The notes: a model not told the origin generated them from the letters alone. 64,000 nucleotides of DNA from Streptomyces sp. Y2F8-2 (GCF_014905555.1 NZ_BNGS01000012.1:124001-188000), one strand, 5' to 3'; shown: positions 17,807-27,358, numbered from the stretch's first letter. Made by a program: numbers and translations.

Positions 17807-18792
17807 TGAACACCCCCCGGACCGCAGTGACGAACGTGTCCCGTGTCCGCTCCGCCCTGCGACCGCGCCGCGGCACCCCGGTGCTCGCGAGCACGACGAC
17901 GCTGCCGGCCCCGGTCGCGGTGCCCAGGCCGCGGCGCGTCGAGGTGCACGTGCCGGCGCCCGCCCCGGCGAGCCCCTGGATGCCCAGCGCCCCCTGCTCG
18001 CCGCAGTCCTGCGTGGAGGCCGTGGCGTCGGCGGCCGCCGTACCGCGCGCCGTCCTGCGGTTCGCGGCAGTCCTGACGCTGATGGTCGCCGGGCTCGCGC
18101 TCTTCCCGGTCGTCCGCCGGATACCCGTCGCACCGCGCGAACGGGCCGTCCGGACCTGGTGCCGAACGGTCGTGCGCGCCACGGGCGTCCGGGTGCGGAT
18201 CACCGGGGCCGCCCCGCCGTACGGCGGCCTGCTGATGGTCGCCAACCACGTGTCCTGGCTGGACATCCCGCTGCTCGCCGCCGTGCGGCCCGGCCGGATG
18301 CTCGCCAAGTCCGACATCCGGCAGTGGCCGGTGGCGGGTGCGCTGACCGCCCTCAGCGGTGCCCTGTTCATCGACCGGAACCGGCTGCGGGCGCTGCCCG
18401 ACACGGTCGCCCGCATCGCGGACGGTCTGCGCGGTGGTTCGGCGGTCGTGGTGTTCCCCGAGGGCAGCACCTGGTGCGGCAGGGCGCAGGGCCGCTTCCG
18501 GCGCGCCGCCTTCCAGGCGGCACTGGACGCGGCCGCGCCCGTCCAGCCGGTACGGCTCCACTACCGGTACGACTCAGGCCCGGCGAGCACCGCCCCCGCG
18601 TTCGTGGGCAGCGACTCCCTGCTCACCTCCGTGTGGCGGGTCCTCACGGCACGCGACCTCGTCGCCGAGGTCCGGGTGATGCCCGTACTGGCGCCGGGCG
18701 GCGCGCCGGACCGCCGCGCCCTCGCCCTGGCCGCCCAGCGGGCCGTCGGAATCCCGGAGCGCGCACCACCGGACCCGCACGCGCACCTCTGA
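17806..18792 (+). CDS. PlsC-type acyltransferase, OlsA-like
   Basis: A 328-residue 1-acylglycerol-3-phosphate O-acyltransferase family member. It has an unusual N-terminal extension of about 80 residues rich in Arg, Pro and Ala, then a membrane segment (about 82-102). The catalytic NHVSWLD box (His148-Asp153) and the FPEGSTW substrate box (218-223) follow. Its ATG overlaps the stop of the GNAT gene (TGATG), so the products are made together. In ornithine-lipid synthesis OlsA esterifies the lyso-lipid made by OlsB, which is the best reading; ordinary phosphatidate synthesis is the alternative. Confidence 0.8.
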   Translation: MNTPRTAVTNVSRVRSALRPRRGTPVLASTTTLPAPVAVPRPRRVEVHVPAPAPASPWMPSAPCSPQSCVEAVASAAAVPRAVLRFAAVLTLMVAGLALFPVVRRIPVAPRERAVRTWCRTVVRATGVRVRITGAAPPYGGLLMVANHVSWLDIPLLAAVRPGRMLAKSDIRQWPVAGALTALSGALFIDRNRLRALPDTVARIADGLRGGSAVVVFPEGSTWCGRAQGRFRRAAFQAALDAAAPVQPVRLHYRYDSGPASTAPAFVGSDSLLTSVWRVLTARDLVAEVRVMPVLAPGGAPDRRALALAAQRAVGIPERAPPDPHAHL

Positions 18793-18829
18793 GGCACCCT
18801 CGCCGCTCCGGTGCGCCGGCGGTCATTGC

Positions 18830-18835
18830 TACGGT
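18830..18835 (+). promoter_or_regulatory. -10 box of leaderless metallophosphoesterase gene
   Basis: TACGGT lies 6 bases before the GTG start at 18842, with no Shine-Dalgarno sequence between, the arrangement of a leaderless transcript. Confidence 0.45.
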
Positions 18836-18841
18836 GCACCG

Positions 18842-20341
18842 GTGTCCGAATCCTCACGCGATACCGCCGAGGGCGCCGGCTGGGGCGCCGTAGAACGCGG
18901 CAGCTACCGGGACTTGATGCCCGGTCATGTCGAAAAGCTCTCCTGGCTGAACCCGAGGACTCTCTGGGCGGCACGCAACGGCGTGCTGGCCTCCTGGTTC
19001 GGCGACCCCACCGGCCGTACCCGGAGCCGCTGGGCGGAACAGTGCGAGGCGGCGGGCGCGCCCGCGGACAGGGTGATCCGGCGCGACGACCAGGACCGCT
19101 TCTCCTTCATGGTCCTCGGGGACACCGGCGAGGGGGACGACCCCCAGTACGCCGTGGTGCCGGGGTTCCTGAAGGTGGGTCAGGACACCAGTTTCGCCGT
19201 CATGGCCAGCGACGTGATCTACCCGGTCGGCGCGACCGCCGACTACGGGACCAAGTTCTTCCGCCCCTACCAGGACTACCGGGCACCCATCTACGCCATA
19301 CCCGGCAACCACGACTGGTACGAGGACCTGTACGGGTTCATGAGCGTCTTCTGCGACGCCCCGCCGCTCGCCCCCGACCCGGCCTCCCGCCCGTCGCTCC
19401 GCGCCCGGCTGCGCTCCCTGCTGTGGCATCGCCCGGGGGCACAGGACGAACAACGCCTCGCCGAGGCACGCGCGTTGCGCTCCGCACCCGAGCAGCAGGC
19501 CGTGCAGCCCGGCCCGTACTGGGCCATCGACGCCGGACCCGTCCGTATCGTCGGCATCGACACCGGTCTGCTCGGCACCATCGACGCCGAACAGGGCCGC
19601 TGGCTACGGGAGGTCTCCCGGGGCCCCCGCCCCAAGATCCTCATCACCGGCTCGCCGCTGTACGTGGACGGCGAGCACCACCCCTGCCCCATCGACGGCG
19701 GCGGCACAGTCGACGACATCGTCCGCGACCCGGACCACCGCTATGTCGCGGCGATCGGCGGAGACATCCACAACTACCAGCGCTACCCGGTGGAGGTGGA
19801 CGGCCGCACCATCCAGTACGTGGTCTCCGGCGGCGGCGGCGCGTTCATGCACGCCACCCACACCATCCCGCGCGTGTCCATCGCGAACGTCACCGAGAAG
19901 GACTTCCGCTGCTACCCGCTGCGCGGCGACTCCCTCGCCTTCTACAGCAGGCTCTACGGACGCCGGCTGCGGCTGCGCCGCTTCTTCACCCTCACCGAGG
20001 CCGAGGCGACCGCCGTCATCGCCGAGCGCCTGGGCATCCCCCCGACCCGCAGCCAGGCGACACCCGCGCGGGTCACCTGGCGCACCCGCCTCGTCGCCGG
20101 TCTGCTGGGCGCCGGAGGGCGCCCCGACCGGACCTCCCGTTTCCGGCTGCCCGTCCGCAAGATCTACACCCAGCTCTTCTCGCCGAGTTCGGCCACTTAC
20201 AGCCCGCCGTTCTTCAAGAGCTTCCTGCGCCTGGACGTCACCCCGGAGGCGGTCCGGCTGCGCTGTTTCGCCGCGACCGGCAACCGGCGCGAGGAACTCG
20301 ACCCGCCCGTCGAGGACGAGGTGACCATTCCGCTTGTGTGA
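18842..20341 (+). CDS. Calcineurin-like metallophosphoesterase
   Basis: A 499-residue cytoplasmic protein. The metal-binding blocks of the family occur in order: FMVLGDTGEGDD (about 90), MASDVIYPVG (about 124), AIPGNHDWYED (about 153) and AIGGDIHNYQRY (about 305). It therefore binds two metals and hydrolyses a phosphoester; the substrate is unknown. The C-terminal 130 residues contain basic segments (RRLRLRRFF) with no known domain. No signal peptide is present. GTG 18842 follows a -10-like box by 6 bases, so the mRNA is probably leaderless. Confidence 0.85.
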   Translation: MSESSRDTAEGAGWGAVERGSYRDLMPGHVEKLSWLNPRTLWAARNGVLASWFGDPTGRTRSRWAEQCEAAGAPADRVIRRDDQDRFSFMVLGDTGEGDDPQYAVVPGFLKVGQDTSFAVMASDVIYPVGATADYGTKFFRPYQDYRAPIYAIPGNHDWYEDLYGFMSVFCDAPPLAPDPASRPSLRARLRSLLWHRPGAQDEQRLAEARALRSAPEQQAVQPGPYWAIDAGPVRIVGIDTGLLGTIDAEQGRWLREVSRGPRPKILITGSPLYVDGEHHPCPIDGGGTVDDIVRDPDHRYVAAIGGDIHNYQRYPVEVDGRTIQYVVSGGGGAFMHATHTIPRVSIANVTEKDFRCYPLRGDSLAFYSRLYGRRLRLRRFFTLTEAEATAVIAERLGIPPTRSQATPARVTWRTRLVAGLLGAGGRPDRTSRFRLPVRKIYTQLFSPSSATYSPPFFKSFLRLDVTPEAVRLRCFAATGNRREELDPPVEDEVTIPLV

Positions 20342-20461
20342 GAGCGAAGGGTGGGGCGGGGTGTTGCGCGCGTCCGGACTGTCGCGGCTGCGGGAGAACC
20401 AGCGGTCTCGTACCGTGGTCGCCCGAGTGGGGACCACCGTTCTCACCTTCGCGGAGGTCAT

Positions 20462-20935
20462 ATGACGCACCCACCCCGTCCACCGTTCCCGCCGTTCACC
20501 CACGACACCGCCACGGAGAAGGTGCGGCTCGCGGAAGACGCCTGGAACACCCGCGACCCGGAGAAGGTCGCACTCGCCTACACGGTGGACTCCCGCTGGC
20601 GCAACCGGGCGGAGTTCGTGACCGGCCGCGACGAGATCGTCGCCTTCCTCACCCGCAAGTGGCGCCGCGAGCTGGACTACCGGCTCATCAAGGAGCTCTG
20701 GGCCGTCGACGGCAACCGCATCGCCGTGCGGTTCGCCTACGAGTGCCACGACGACTCGGGCAACTGGTTCCGCTCCTACGGCAACGAGAACTGGGAGTTC
20801 GACGACAACGGCCTGATGCGCCGGCGACTCGCATCCATCAACGACCTCCCCCTCCAGGCGCAGGACCGCCTGTTCCACTGGCCACCGGGACGCAGACCCG
20901 ACGACCACCCGGGGCTGAGCGACCTGGGACTGTGA
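20462..20935 (+). CDS. DUF1348 / NTF2-fold protein
   Basis: A 157-residue protein nearly the size of one NTF2 domain. KVRLAEDAWNTRDPEKVALAY, DSRWRNRAEF and ELDYRLIKELWAVDGNRIAV are close to the DUF1348 consensus (nuclear transport factor 2 superfamily, SnoaL-like cone). Members are small enzymes or binding proteins of unknown role. GGAGG stands 6 bases before the ATG at 20462. A hairpin terminator begins 5 bases after the stop. Confidence 0.85.
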   Translation: MTHPPRPPFPPFTHDTATEKVRLAEDAWNTRDPEKVALAYTVDSRWRNRAEFVTGRDEIVAFLTRKWRRELDYRLIKELWAVDGNRIAVRFAYECHDDSGNWFRSYGNENWEFDDNGLMRRRLASINDLPLQAQDRLFHWPPGRRPDDHPGLSDLGL

Positions 20936-20940
20936 CCACT

Positions 20941-20968
20941 GGGCGGCGCGCCGTGCCCTGCGCCGCCC
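20941..20968 (+). terminator. Terminator after DUF1348 gene
   Basis: A 9-bp perfect stem (GGGCGGCGC / GCGCCGCCC) with a 10-base loop starts 5 bases after the stop. It also faces the end of the convergent HdeD gene and may serve both. Confidence 0.75.
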
Positions 20969-21095
20969 CGGCCCCGCGACCCGGGTCGGTCTCCGGTACG
21001 AGTCGACTGGCGCCGTACGGTCGTGCTCGGGCGACGGCGCGCACACCGAACGCGACCGACTCGCGATGAAAGCCACTGGTCACCGGCCCCGCCGA

Positions 21096-21797
21096 TCAGT
21101 GCTGGGGGTGCGGGCGGGCGTGGAAGAGGGGGCGCCGCTGGGTGGTTGTGCCCGCAGCGAGTTGGCCGATCTCGATGCGCGTCCTGATCGCGCGGACCAC
21201 CTCGGTCAGGCCCAGGACTATGGCCATGACGCCCACGACCAGGGTGAGTGTTGCGATCGAGGCGAACGGCATGATGATCATCACGATGCCGGCCAGAGCG
21301 CCGATGATGCCGAAGGCCACGTGCCAGCCGCGCGCCGGCATGTCCTGGACGGATGCCGCCGCGGCCGTCTCCGTGGTGCCGCGCAGCAGCCAGCTGAAGC
21401 CGATCCACAGGGCGAGCAGCAGCAGCGACTCCAGGGGGCCCCGGAAGGAGATCAACCCCAGCAGGATGGAGGCCGCACCGGTGATGAAGTGCAGTACACG
21501 AAGGTGCCGGGCGACGTGGGTGCCGAAGGCGGCGGCGAGCTGGAAGACGCCGGTGACCAGCAGATAGATGCCGAAGAGCACGCCGGCGACGCGCAGCGTC
21601 GCGCCCGGCCAGACCAGGGCGACGACGCCCAGGGCGATGCTGGCGAGGCCCATGGTGAGCAGGATCTGCCAGCCCATGTTCGCCAGGGCAGCCATGCCCT
21701 CGGCCAGGGGAGTCTCTTGTGTTCGCGGTGTCTGTTGCGTTCGCGGTTCTGTGCCGCGTGCGGGAACGGGGCCCGGGGAATCGGAAGGAGATGTCAT
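21096..21797 (-). CDS. HdeD-family (DUF308) membrane protein
   Basis: A 233-residue protein with a Pro/Thr/Gln-rich cytoplasmic N-terminus (about 1-35) and six hydrophobic segments arranged as two DUF308 repeats of three helices. The segments LLTMGLASIALGVVALVWPG and FITGAASILLGLISF match the repeat start of HdeD, linked to acid resistance in enterobacteria. In actinobacteria the role is unproven. GGAGGCAGGTGTC precedes the ATG. The C-terminal tail is basic and His-rich (PLFHARPHPQH). The next gene on the same strand upstream is 1.9 kb long and starts at 23956, so co-transcription across the 197-base gap is possible. Confidence 0.85.
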   Translation of the reverse strand: MTSPSDSPGPVPARGTEPRTQQTPRTQETPLAEGMAALANMGWQILLTMGLASIALGVVALVWPGATLRVAGVLFGIYLLVTGVFQLAAAFGTHVARHLRVLHFITGAASILLGLISFRGPLESLLLLALWIGFSWLLRGTTETAAAASVQDMPARGWHVAFGIIGALAGIVMIIMPFASIATLTLVVGVMAIVLGLTEVVRAIRTRIEIGQLAAGTTTQRRPLFHARPHPQH

Positions 21798-21994
21798 GAC
21801 ACCTGCCTCCTTCTGGGAGCGGCGTGGTCACGTCAGTACACGTCCATCGTCACCCGATCGGCCTCATGCCGCTCGGTGGGACGGAGGATGCGGCGGTGGT
21901 CCGTGGCGCACGGCCACTCCTCGAACGCGAGAACGGTCCGCCGCCTCAGGCGCGCCCCCTGAAGGCCCCGGCCCTCGGACCGACGGGCCCCCGC

Positions 21995-23956
21995 TCAGCC
22001 GACGTGGACCCGCGGTCGCCGCTTGCGGTCCGGCTCTGCCTCCCGGAGCACCTCCCGGGTGACCGGGGCCACCTCCCCCTGACCGAAGAGGAAGAAGCGC
22101 AGGAAGTTGGCGAACGGGCCGCCCTCGGTCCACTCGAAGTAGATGTGCGGGATGCAGCCGGTCGTGTCACGGACGTGCAGCAGCAGCGCCGCCAGAGCGT
22201 TGGGGATCGAGGACGACTCCAGCGTCAGGACGCGGTAGCGGCCGTGCAGCACCTCTCCCCGCACGACCAGCCCCGCCTCGAACTCCGAGGGGTCGCCGAC
22301 GGTCACCTCCACGAAGACGAAGTCCTCCTGGGCCGTGACGTCGTTGTCCGCCCGGATCTGCTCGATCTTTTCGCGGTACTCCGCCAGGTCGCGCCGGTCC
22401 GGCTCATTGGCGACGAAGCGGATGCGTCGGCTGGCGGTATCCCTGACGAAACGTTCCGCCATGTCGTCGAGCGTCACGCTGGTCACACGGAGCTCGAAGG
22501 CACGGGCCAGCCGCGACAGCAGCGAAACGAGGATGATCCCGGCGATGAAGCAGGCGCCGATCTTCACACCGTCCGGCCGCTCGATGACGTTGACGACGGT
22601 GACGTACAACAGGACCGCCGAGACGACCGCGAAGCCGATGGTCCAGCCCCGTTGACGGGCCTTGCGCGCGGCGATGGTCACCGCGATCGCCGCGGACGAC
22701 ATCAGCACCAGGACGCCGGTGGCGTAGGCGCCGCCCTGGGCGTCGACGTTGGCGTCGAAGATCCAGGTGACCAGGAAGGCGATCAGGGTGAAGACGATGA
22801 CCATGGGGCGCACCGCGCGGGCCCAGTGCGGGGCCATGCCGTAGCGGGGCAGGTAGCGGGGCATCAGGTTGAGCAGCCCGGCCATGGCGGAGGCGCCCGC
22901 GAACCACAGGATCGCGATCGTCGAGATGTCGTAGAGGGTGCCGAATCCGCCGCCCAGATACTCGTGGGCGAGGTACGCCAGCGCACGGCCGTTCGCCTGG
23001 CCGCCCGGCTCGAACTCCTTCGCCGGGATCAGCACGGTGGTGATGAAGCTGGTGGCGATCAGGAAGACGCTCATGATCAGCGCGGCGGCCGTGAGCAGCT
23101 TCTTGGTGTCCCGGATCCGGCCTGCGGGCCTGTCCTCGGTGTCGCCGGGGTCGCCCTGGACGTGGGGCATGACGGCGACACCGGTCTCGAAGCCGGACAG
23201 GCCGAGCGCCAGCTTCGGGAAGACGATCAGTGACACGCCGACCATGGCGAGCACGTTGCCGTGCTGGGCGGTCAGGGCGTTGCTCCAGTCGGTCACCACA
23301 TGTCCGGCGGTGACCACGTGCCACAGGCCGACGGCCACCACGACGGCGTTCAGGCCCAGATAGGTCACCACCAGGGCGACCGCGACACCGATCGCCTCCA
23401 GGAAGCCCTTGAGGAAGACGGCGCCCAGCAGTGCCACGAGGAAGAGGGTGATCACCATCTCCTTCCCGTGCAGCAGACCCGTCAGATGCGGGTTCTCCAC
23501 CAGATGGGTGGAGGCGTCGGCGGCGGAGAGGGTGATGGTGATCAGGAAGTCGGTGGCGGCGAAGCCGAGCAGGGTGAGGACGAAGAGCTTGCCCTGCCAG
23601 AAGGAGAGCAGGCGCTCCAGCATGGCGATGGAGCCTTCTCCGTGCGGGCTCTCCTCGGCGACGCGGCGGTAGACGGGCAGGGCGCCGGCCAGGGTGACGG
23701 CGACGAGGACGACGGTGGCGACGGGGGAGAGCAGGCCGGCGGCGAGGGCGGCGATACCGGGCTGGTAGCCGAGGGTGGAGAAGTAGTCGACGCCGGTCAG
23801 GCACATCACACGCCACCAGCGCTGGCCCTTGTGCGGGGACTCGGGCTGGGCATGCGGGCCCTGCGCGGCGCCCTTGCCCATGTCGGACAGCCCCTGCAGC
23901 ATCCACGCCCGCAATCGACTCTCAGGGGGGTGTTCGGTGGTCGCGGCCATGGACAT
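21995..23956 (-). CDS. APC-superfamily permease with large C-terminal domain (KimA-like)
   Basis: A transporter of about 653 residues. It has 11-12 hydrophobic segments between about residues 45 and 505, starting with the signature MCLTGVDYFSTLGYQPGIAA that resembles the first helix of KimA/KUP-like permeases. The cytoplasmic C-terminal 150 residues contain RIRFVANEPDRRDL and a VFVEVTVGDPSEF strand. KimA imports potassium; amino-acid substrates are the alternative. Two ATGs are possible (23956 and 23950), and AGGAG is 3 or 9 bases upstream. A short palindrome CCGTT-AAG-AACGG occurs at 24090-24102 in the upstream gap. I see no c-di-AMP (ydaO) riboswitch in this gap. Confidence 0.8.
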   Translation of the reverse strand: MSMAATTEHPPESRLRAWMLQGLSDMGKGAAQGPHAQPESPHKGQRWWRVMCLTGVDYFSTLGYQPGIAALAAGLLSPVATVVLVAVTLAGALPVYRRVAEESPHGEGSIAMLERLLSFWQGKLFVLTLLGFAATDFLITITLSAADASTHLVENPHLTGLLHGKEMVITLFLVALLGAVFLKGFLEAIGVAVALVVTYLGLNAVVVAVGLWHVVTAGHVVTDWSNALTAQHGNVLAMVGVSLIVFPKLALGLSGFETGVAVMPHVQGDPGDTEDRPAGRIRDTKKLLTAAALIMSVFLIATSFITTVLIPAKEFEPGGQANGRALAYLAHEYLGGGFGTLYDISTIAILWFAGASAMAGLLNLMPRYLPRYGMAPHWARAVRPMVIVFTLIAFLVTWIFDANVDAQGGAYATGVLVLMSSAAIAVTIAARKARQRGWTIGFAVVSAVLLYVTVVNVIERPDGVKIGACFIAGIILVSLLSRLARAFELRVTSVTLDDMAERFVRDTASRRIRFVANEPDRRDLAEYREKIEQIRADNDVTAQEDFVFVEVTVGDPSEFEAGLVVRGEVLHGRYRVLTLESSSIPNALAALLLHVRDTTGCIPHIYFEWTEGGPFANFLRFFLFGQGEVAPVTREVLREAEPDRKRRPRVHVG

Positions 23957-24151
23957 GCTCTCCTGTTGTGCGGCTTGCGCCTCTTGTGCGGCTTGGTGCG
24001 GGAATCGGCCCTCACACGGACGGCCGCACCAGCGTAAGCAGAGAGTGACGCGAGGGCCCACGGATGACGGGCCTCGAGGCGTCAAGCTTCCGTTAAGAAC
24101 GGCCGGCAGACGGGCGACCGCCCGGAGGGACGCCCCGGGGTCACATGTCGG

Positions 24152-24718
24152 CTACTCCAGACCGGACACCCTGAACACGGCCAGGGCGGTCTCGCGGTCG
24201 ATCCTCTCCTCGAGGTCGTGCAGCGCGGTCGTGTCGGACAGCAGCAGGCCGTGGGCCGCCGAGCGGCACACGTCGTCGTGCAGGCGGTACCACAGCGCGG
24301 GGTTCTCCTCCAGCACCCGGGGGTCGATCTCGACCTGGCCGCCGCAGGCGTCCCGGAACACCAGCCGTCTGGAGACGCCCTCCACGCAGTGGACCGACAC
24401 CAGCAGGTCGGTGCGGACCCGCCGGATGCGCAGCAGACCGCGGGAGGCCAGCCAGCCCTCGCCCGCGAAGACCCGCCGCGGGCACAGCACCAGGAAGAGG
24501 AGCAGGGACAACGCGCACCACAGGACGGCGCGCCACACGTCCGCGGCACCGGAGGCCCAGTCGATCAGCAGCAGCATGACGAGCAGCGCGACCGCGCAGC
24601 GGACCGAGCTGTGCAGCTCCCGCGCCCAGCGGTGGTCGTACACGACCTCACCGGGCTGCGGGACATACCCGCCGGTGACCTCGTGCGGCTCGCGTCGCGC
24701 CTCGTCGCGGCCTTCCAT
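24152..24718 (-). CDS. Small integral membrane protein, unknown
   Basis: A 188-residue protein. A short soluble N-terminus contains HEVTGGYVPQPGEVVYDH, then come two membrane segments (about 50-68 and 72-88). A cytoplasmic domain of about 95 residues rich in strands follows (WLASRGLLRIRRVRTDLLVSV, then RLVFRDACGGQVEIDP). The layout of two helices and a PH-like beta domain recalls bacterial PH-domain membrane proteins, but I do not recognise the family. ATG 24718 has no Shine-Dalgarno sequence and sits 7 bases after a TAGCGT box, suggesting a leaderless mRNA. Confidence 0.7.
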   Translation of the reverse strand: MEGRDEARREPHEVTGGYVPQPGEVVYDHRWARELHSSVRCAVALLVMLLLIDWASGAADVWRAVLWCALSLLLFLVLCPRRVFAGEGWLASRGLLRIRRVRTDLLVSVHCVEGVSRRLVFRDACGGQVEIDPRVLEENPALWYRLHDDVCRSAAHGLLLSDTTALHDLEERIDRETALAVFRVSGLE

Positions 24719-24725
24719 ACGGCAG

Positions 24726-24731
24726 ACGCTA
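24726..24731 (-). promoter_or_regulatory. -10 box of leaderless membrane-protein gene
   Basis: On the minus strand TAGCGT is 7 bases before the ATG at 24718, identical to the sdhC -10 hexamer. No clear -35 box is visible. Confidence 0.45.
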
Positions 24732-24926
24732 GACACTCCCGGAGCCGAACGGACCGCCCTTGATACGACCCTGACGGCCGCTCGGGCTTTTTTGACGCCG
24801 TCCTCACGCGGTCTCGCATGTCGGGGGCGACCCCGGACACCCCCGTTCCGAAGCCCCAACCTCACGGCCCGGTTACGGAACCCTCAACCTCTGGTGGCGG
24901 TGGAGTGAGGAGACGACGATGGGCGC

Positions 24927-25331
24927 ATGACTTTGGCCCAGCGCGCTCTGGAGCGGCTCGACGCCTGGCCCGACCTCACGGTGCAGCCGGCCAGTTGCGG
25001 CACGGGGCGGGCGCTCACCACCCCGCACAGCGAGATCGTCCACTTCCACGGCGACCGCGAGGCGGACGTGCACCTGACCACCGGGGCCATCCGCCGTTTC
25101 TCCGGCGACCTCGCGGAGTCGACCGCCATCCGCATCCTGCCCGGCTCACGCTGGGTCACGGTGCGTCTGCACTGCGGCACCGACGTCGACCTGTTGCTGA
25201 GTCTGGTGAGCGTGGCGCTGCACGTCCACCAGGCCTCTCAGCCACCGGCGCCCCATGCGTCCGCCGCCTGCAACCTCCACCGCGTCATGCTGCTGCCCCG
25301 CGACCTCGACCCGAGCGGGTTCAGCCACTGA
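24927..25331 (+). CDS. DUF5519 / luciferase-domain protein
   Basis: A 134-residue soluble protein. The segment SEIVHFHGDREADVHLTTG, followed by RIRPGS-like RILPGSRWVTVRLH and DLLLSLVSVALHVHQ, is the pattern of the small 'luciferase domain' family (DUF5519), which has no proven luciferase activity. The family name is historical. The start ATG 24927 is preceded by GAGGAG and by a weak -10-like GACGAT, so either leadered or leaderless translation is possible. No operon partner is nearby: the upstream gene is divergent and the MFS gene starts 103 bases after the stop. Confidence 0.75.
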   Translation: MTLAQRALERLDAWPDLTVQPASCGTGRALTTPHSEIVHFHGDREADVHLTTGAIRRFSGDLAESTAIRILPGSRWVTVRLHCGTDVDLLLSLVSVALHVHQASQPPAPHASAACNLHRVMLLPRDLDPSGFSH

Positions 25332-25434
25332 CGCCCAGCCGGGCGATGCCGACACACGTGTAGTCGATAATGCAGTCGACGTGCTCGTCACAGACACCGC
25401 GCCGGCTCGGCGGTGTCCGGATCCGGGAGGCGCA

Positions 25435-26655
25435 GTGGGTGTGACATCGGCGCGACAGGCGCCGGCGCGGGCCCGGATGGGGCCGTGGCGGTTCGTGGTG
25501 TGGTTCGGCACGGTCAGCCTGCTCGCGGACTTCGTGTACGAGGGCGCCCGCTCCGTCACCGGTCCGCTGCTGGCGTCGCTCGGCGCCTCCTCTCTCGTCG
25601 TCGGCGTGGTCACCGGCGCGGGTGAAGCCGCCGCGCTGGGGCTGCGGCTGGTCTCCGGACCGCTCGCCGACCGCACGCGCCGGTTCTGGGGCCTCGCGGT
25701 GGCCGGGTACGCGCTCACAGTGGTCTCGGTACCCCTGCTCGGCGTGGTCGGGACGCTCTGGGTGGCCTGCGCGCTGGTGATCGCCGAGCGGGTCGGCAAA
25801 GCGGTGCGGTCCCCGGCGAAGGACACCCTGCTGTCGCACGCCACGGCGGTCACGGGACGCGGCCGCGGCTTCGCCGTCCATGAGGCGATGGACCAGGTGG
25901 GAGCCCTGGTCGGACCGCTGACCGTCGCCGGGGTCCTCGCACTGACGGGCGGCGACTACGGGCCGGCACTGGGCGTGCTGGCTCTGCCCGGCGCGGCGGT
26001 GCTCGGGCTGCTGGTGTGGCTGCGGTCCCGGGTGCCCGACCCGGAGGCGTACGAGCGCGAGATCACTCCGCCCTCGACCGCACCCGGGGCCCCCGACGGC
26101 CGCCTGCCCACCGCGTTCTGGACCTACGCGGCCTTCACCGCGGCCACCACCGCCGGCTTCACCACCTTCGGTCTTCTCTCCTACCACCTCGTCGAACGGC
26201 ACCTGGCGCACACGGCATGGGTGCCGGTGCTGTACGCGGCCGCCATGGCCGTCGACGCGGTCGCCGCGCTGGCCACCGGGTGGGCCTACGACCGGTACGG
26301 GCCCCGCGTGCTCGCGGTGCTGCCGCTGCTGTCGGCGGCCGTCCCGGTGCTCGGGTTCACCCGCACGGTGACGGTCGCCGTGGCCGGATCGCTGGTGTGG
26401 GGCGCCGCCATGGGCGTGCAGGAGTCCACACTGCGGGCGACGGTCGCCGACCTCGTGCCCTCCGGGCGGCGGGCGACCGCGTACGGGATCTTCGCCGGCG
26501 TGGTCGGCGCGGCGAGCCTGGTGGGCGGCGCGCTGACCGGAGCCCTGTACGGGTCCTCGATCCCGGCCCTGATCACGGTCGTCGCCGTGGTCCAGGCCCT
26601 CGCCCTGATCCTGCTCGCCGTCACCCGGCCCGGCCGCGCGCGGGCCCGGCGCTGA
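25435..26655 (+). CDS. MFS transporter
   Basis: A 406-residue transporter with 12 hydrophobic segments in two bundles, joined by a loop around RVPDPEAYEREITPPSTAPG (about 197-215). The loop RLVSGPLADRTRRFWG is the major-facilitator motif A between helices 2 and 3. The substrate cannot be inferred; the family includes multidrug efflux and small-molecule exporters. I use GTG 25435 because GGGAGG stands 4 bases before it and the sequence upstream in frame is not hydrophobic or conserved. A GATAAT hexamer at about 25365 may belong to its promoter. It ends 18 bases from the convergent pyrophosphatase. Confidence 0.85.
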   Translation: MGVTSARQAPARARMGPWRFVVWFGTVSLLADFVYEGARSVTGPLLASLGASSLVVGVVTGAGEAAALGLRLVSGPLADRTRRFWGLAVAGYALTVVSVPLLGVVGTLWVACALVIAERVGKAVRSPAKDTLLSHATAVTGRGRGFAVHEAMDQVGALVGPLTVAGVLALTGGDYGPALGVLALPGAAVLGLLVWLRSRVPDPEAYEREITPPSTAPGAPDGRLPTAFWTYAAFTAATTAGFTTFGLLSYHLVERHLAHTAWVPVLYAAAMAVDAVAALATGWAYDRYGPRVLAVLPLLSAAVPVLGFTRTVTVAVAGSLVWGAAMGVQESTLRATVADLVPSGRRATAYGIFAGVVGAASLVGGALTGALYGSSIPALITVVAVVQALALILLAVTRPGRARARR

Positions 26656-26673
26656 GAGCTCCGCACGGCGGCG

Positions 26674-27156
26674 TCAGCCCTCCGAGGCGCGCCGGCGGGA
26701 GGCCTCGATCTCCGCGTACGCCTGCTCCCGCCCCTCCCAGTGGGAGCCCTCGACCGACTTGCCGGGCTCCAGGTCCTTGTACACCTCGAAGAAGTGGGTG
26801 ATCTCCAGCCGGTCGAAGGCGGGGACGTCACCGATGTCCTGTACCCCCGCGTAGCGCGGATCGTGCGCCGGGACGCACAGGATCTTGTCGTCGGGGCCCT
26901 TCTCGTCCTTCATGACGAACATGCCGACGGCGCGGCACTCGATCGCGCAGCCGGGGAACGTGGGTTCGCCGACGATGACGAGGGCGTCGAGCGGGTCGCC
27001 GTCCCGGCCGAGCGTGTGGTCGATGTAGCCGTAGTCGGCCGGGTACCGGGTCGAGGTGAACAGCATCCGGTCCAGACGGATGCGGTGCTGTGCGTGGTCC
27101 ATCTCGTACTTGTTGCGCGATCCCTGGGGGATCTCCACGATCACGTCGAATTCCAC
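26674..27156 (-). CDS. ppa: Inorganic pyrophosphatase
   Basis: A 160-residue family I pyrophosphatase, the usual bacterial length. Conserved active-site blocks are visible: IVEIPQGSRNKYE (1-18), YPADYGYIDHTLGRDGDPLDALV (38-60, containing the metal-binding DxDPxD signature) and PAHDPRYAGVQDI (97-109). It splits pyrophosphate to drive biosynthetic reactions. GTG 27156 has AAGGAGG 5 bases before it; the longer open frame upstream is not coding. It sits alone, convergent with the MFS gene and divergent from the PPOX/CBS pair. Confidence 0.95.
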   Translation of the reverse strand: MEFDVIVEIPQGSRNKYEMDHAQHRIRLDRMLFTSTRYPADYGYIDHTLGRDGDPLDALVIVGEPTFPGCAIECRAVGMFVMKDEKGPDDKILCVPAHDPRYAGVQDIGDVPAFDRLEITHFFEVYKDLEPGKSVEGSHWEGREQAYAEIEASRRRASEG

Positions 27157-27358
27157 GACGGCCTCCTTGCCTGGTCGGTCGGCAGGCCGGGGCGCGGGCC
27201 GGGCTTCCAGTGTGCCCCGGCCTCCCGCACGGCGGCATCCGAGGGCCGACCGTGTGAGAGCGCCGGACGCCGGGTACCCGCCAGCGCCGGAAGGAGTACC
27301 CGCCGACGTGCCGGAGCTGTCCCGCGGCGGTGTCACGCGACTGTGAGGAGGAGCGGGA

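Noticed and set aside
23957..24151. c-di-AMP (ydaO) riboswitch before the KimA-like permease
   Set aside because: The gap is too short and shows none of the expected conserved stems; only a small CCGTT-AAG-AACGG palindrome and two TGTGCGGCTTG repeats are visible.
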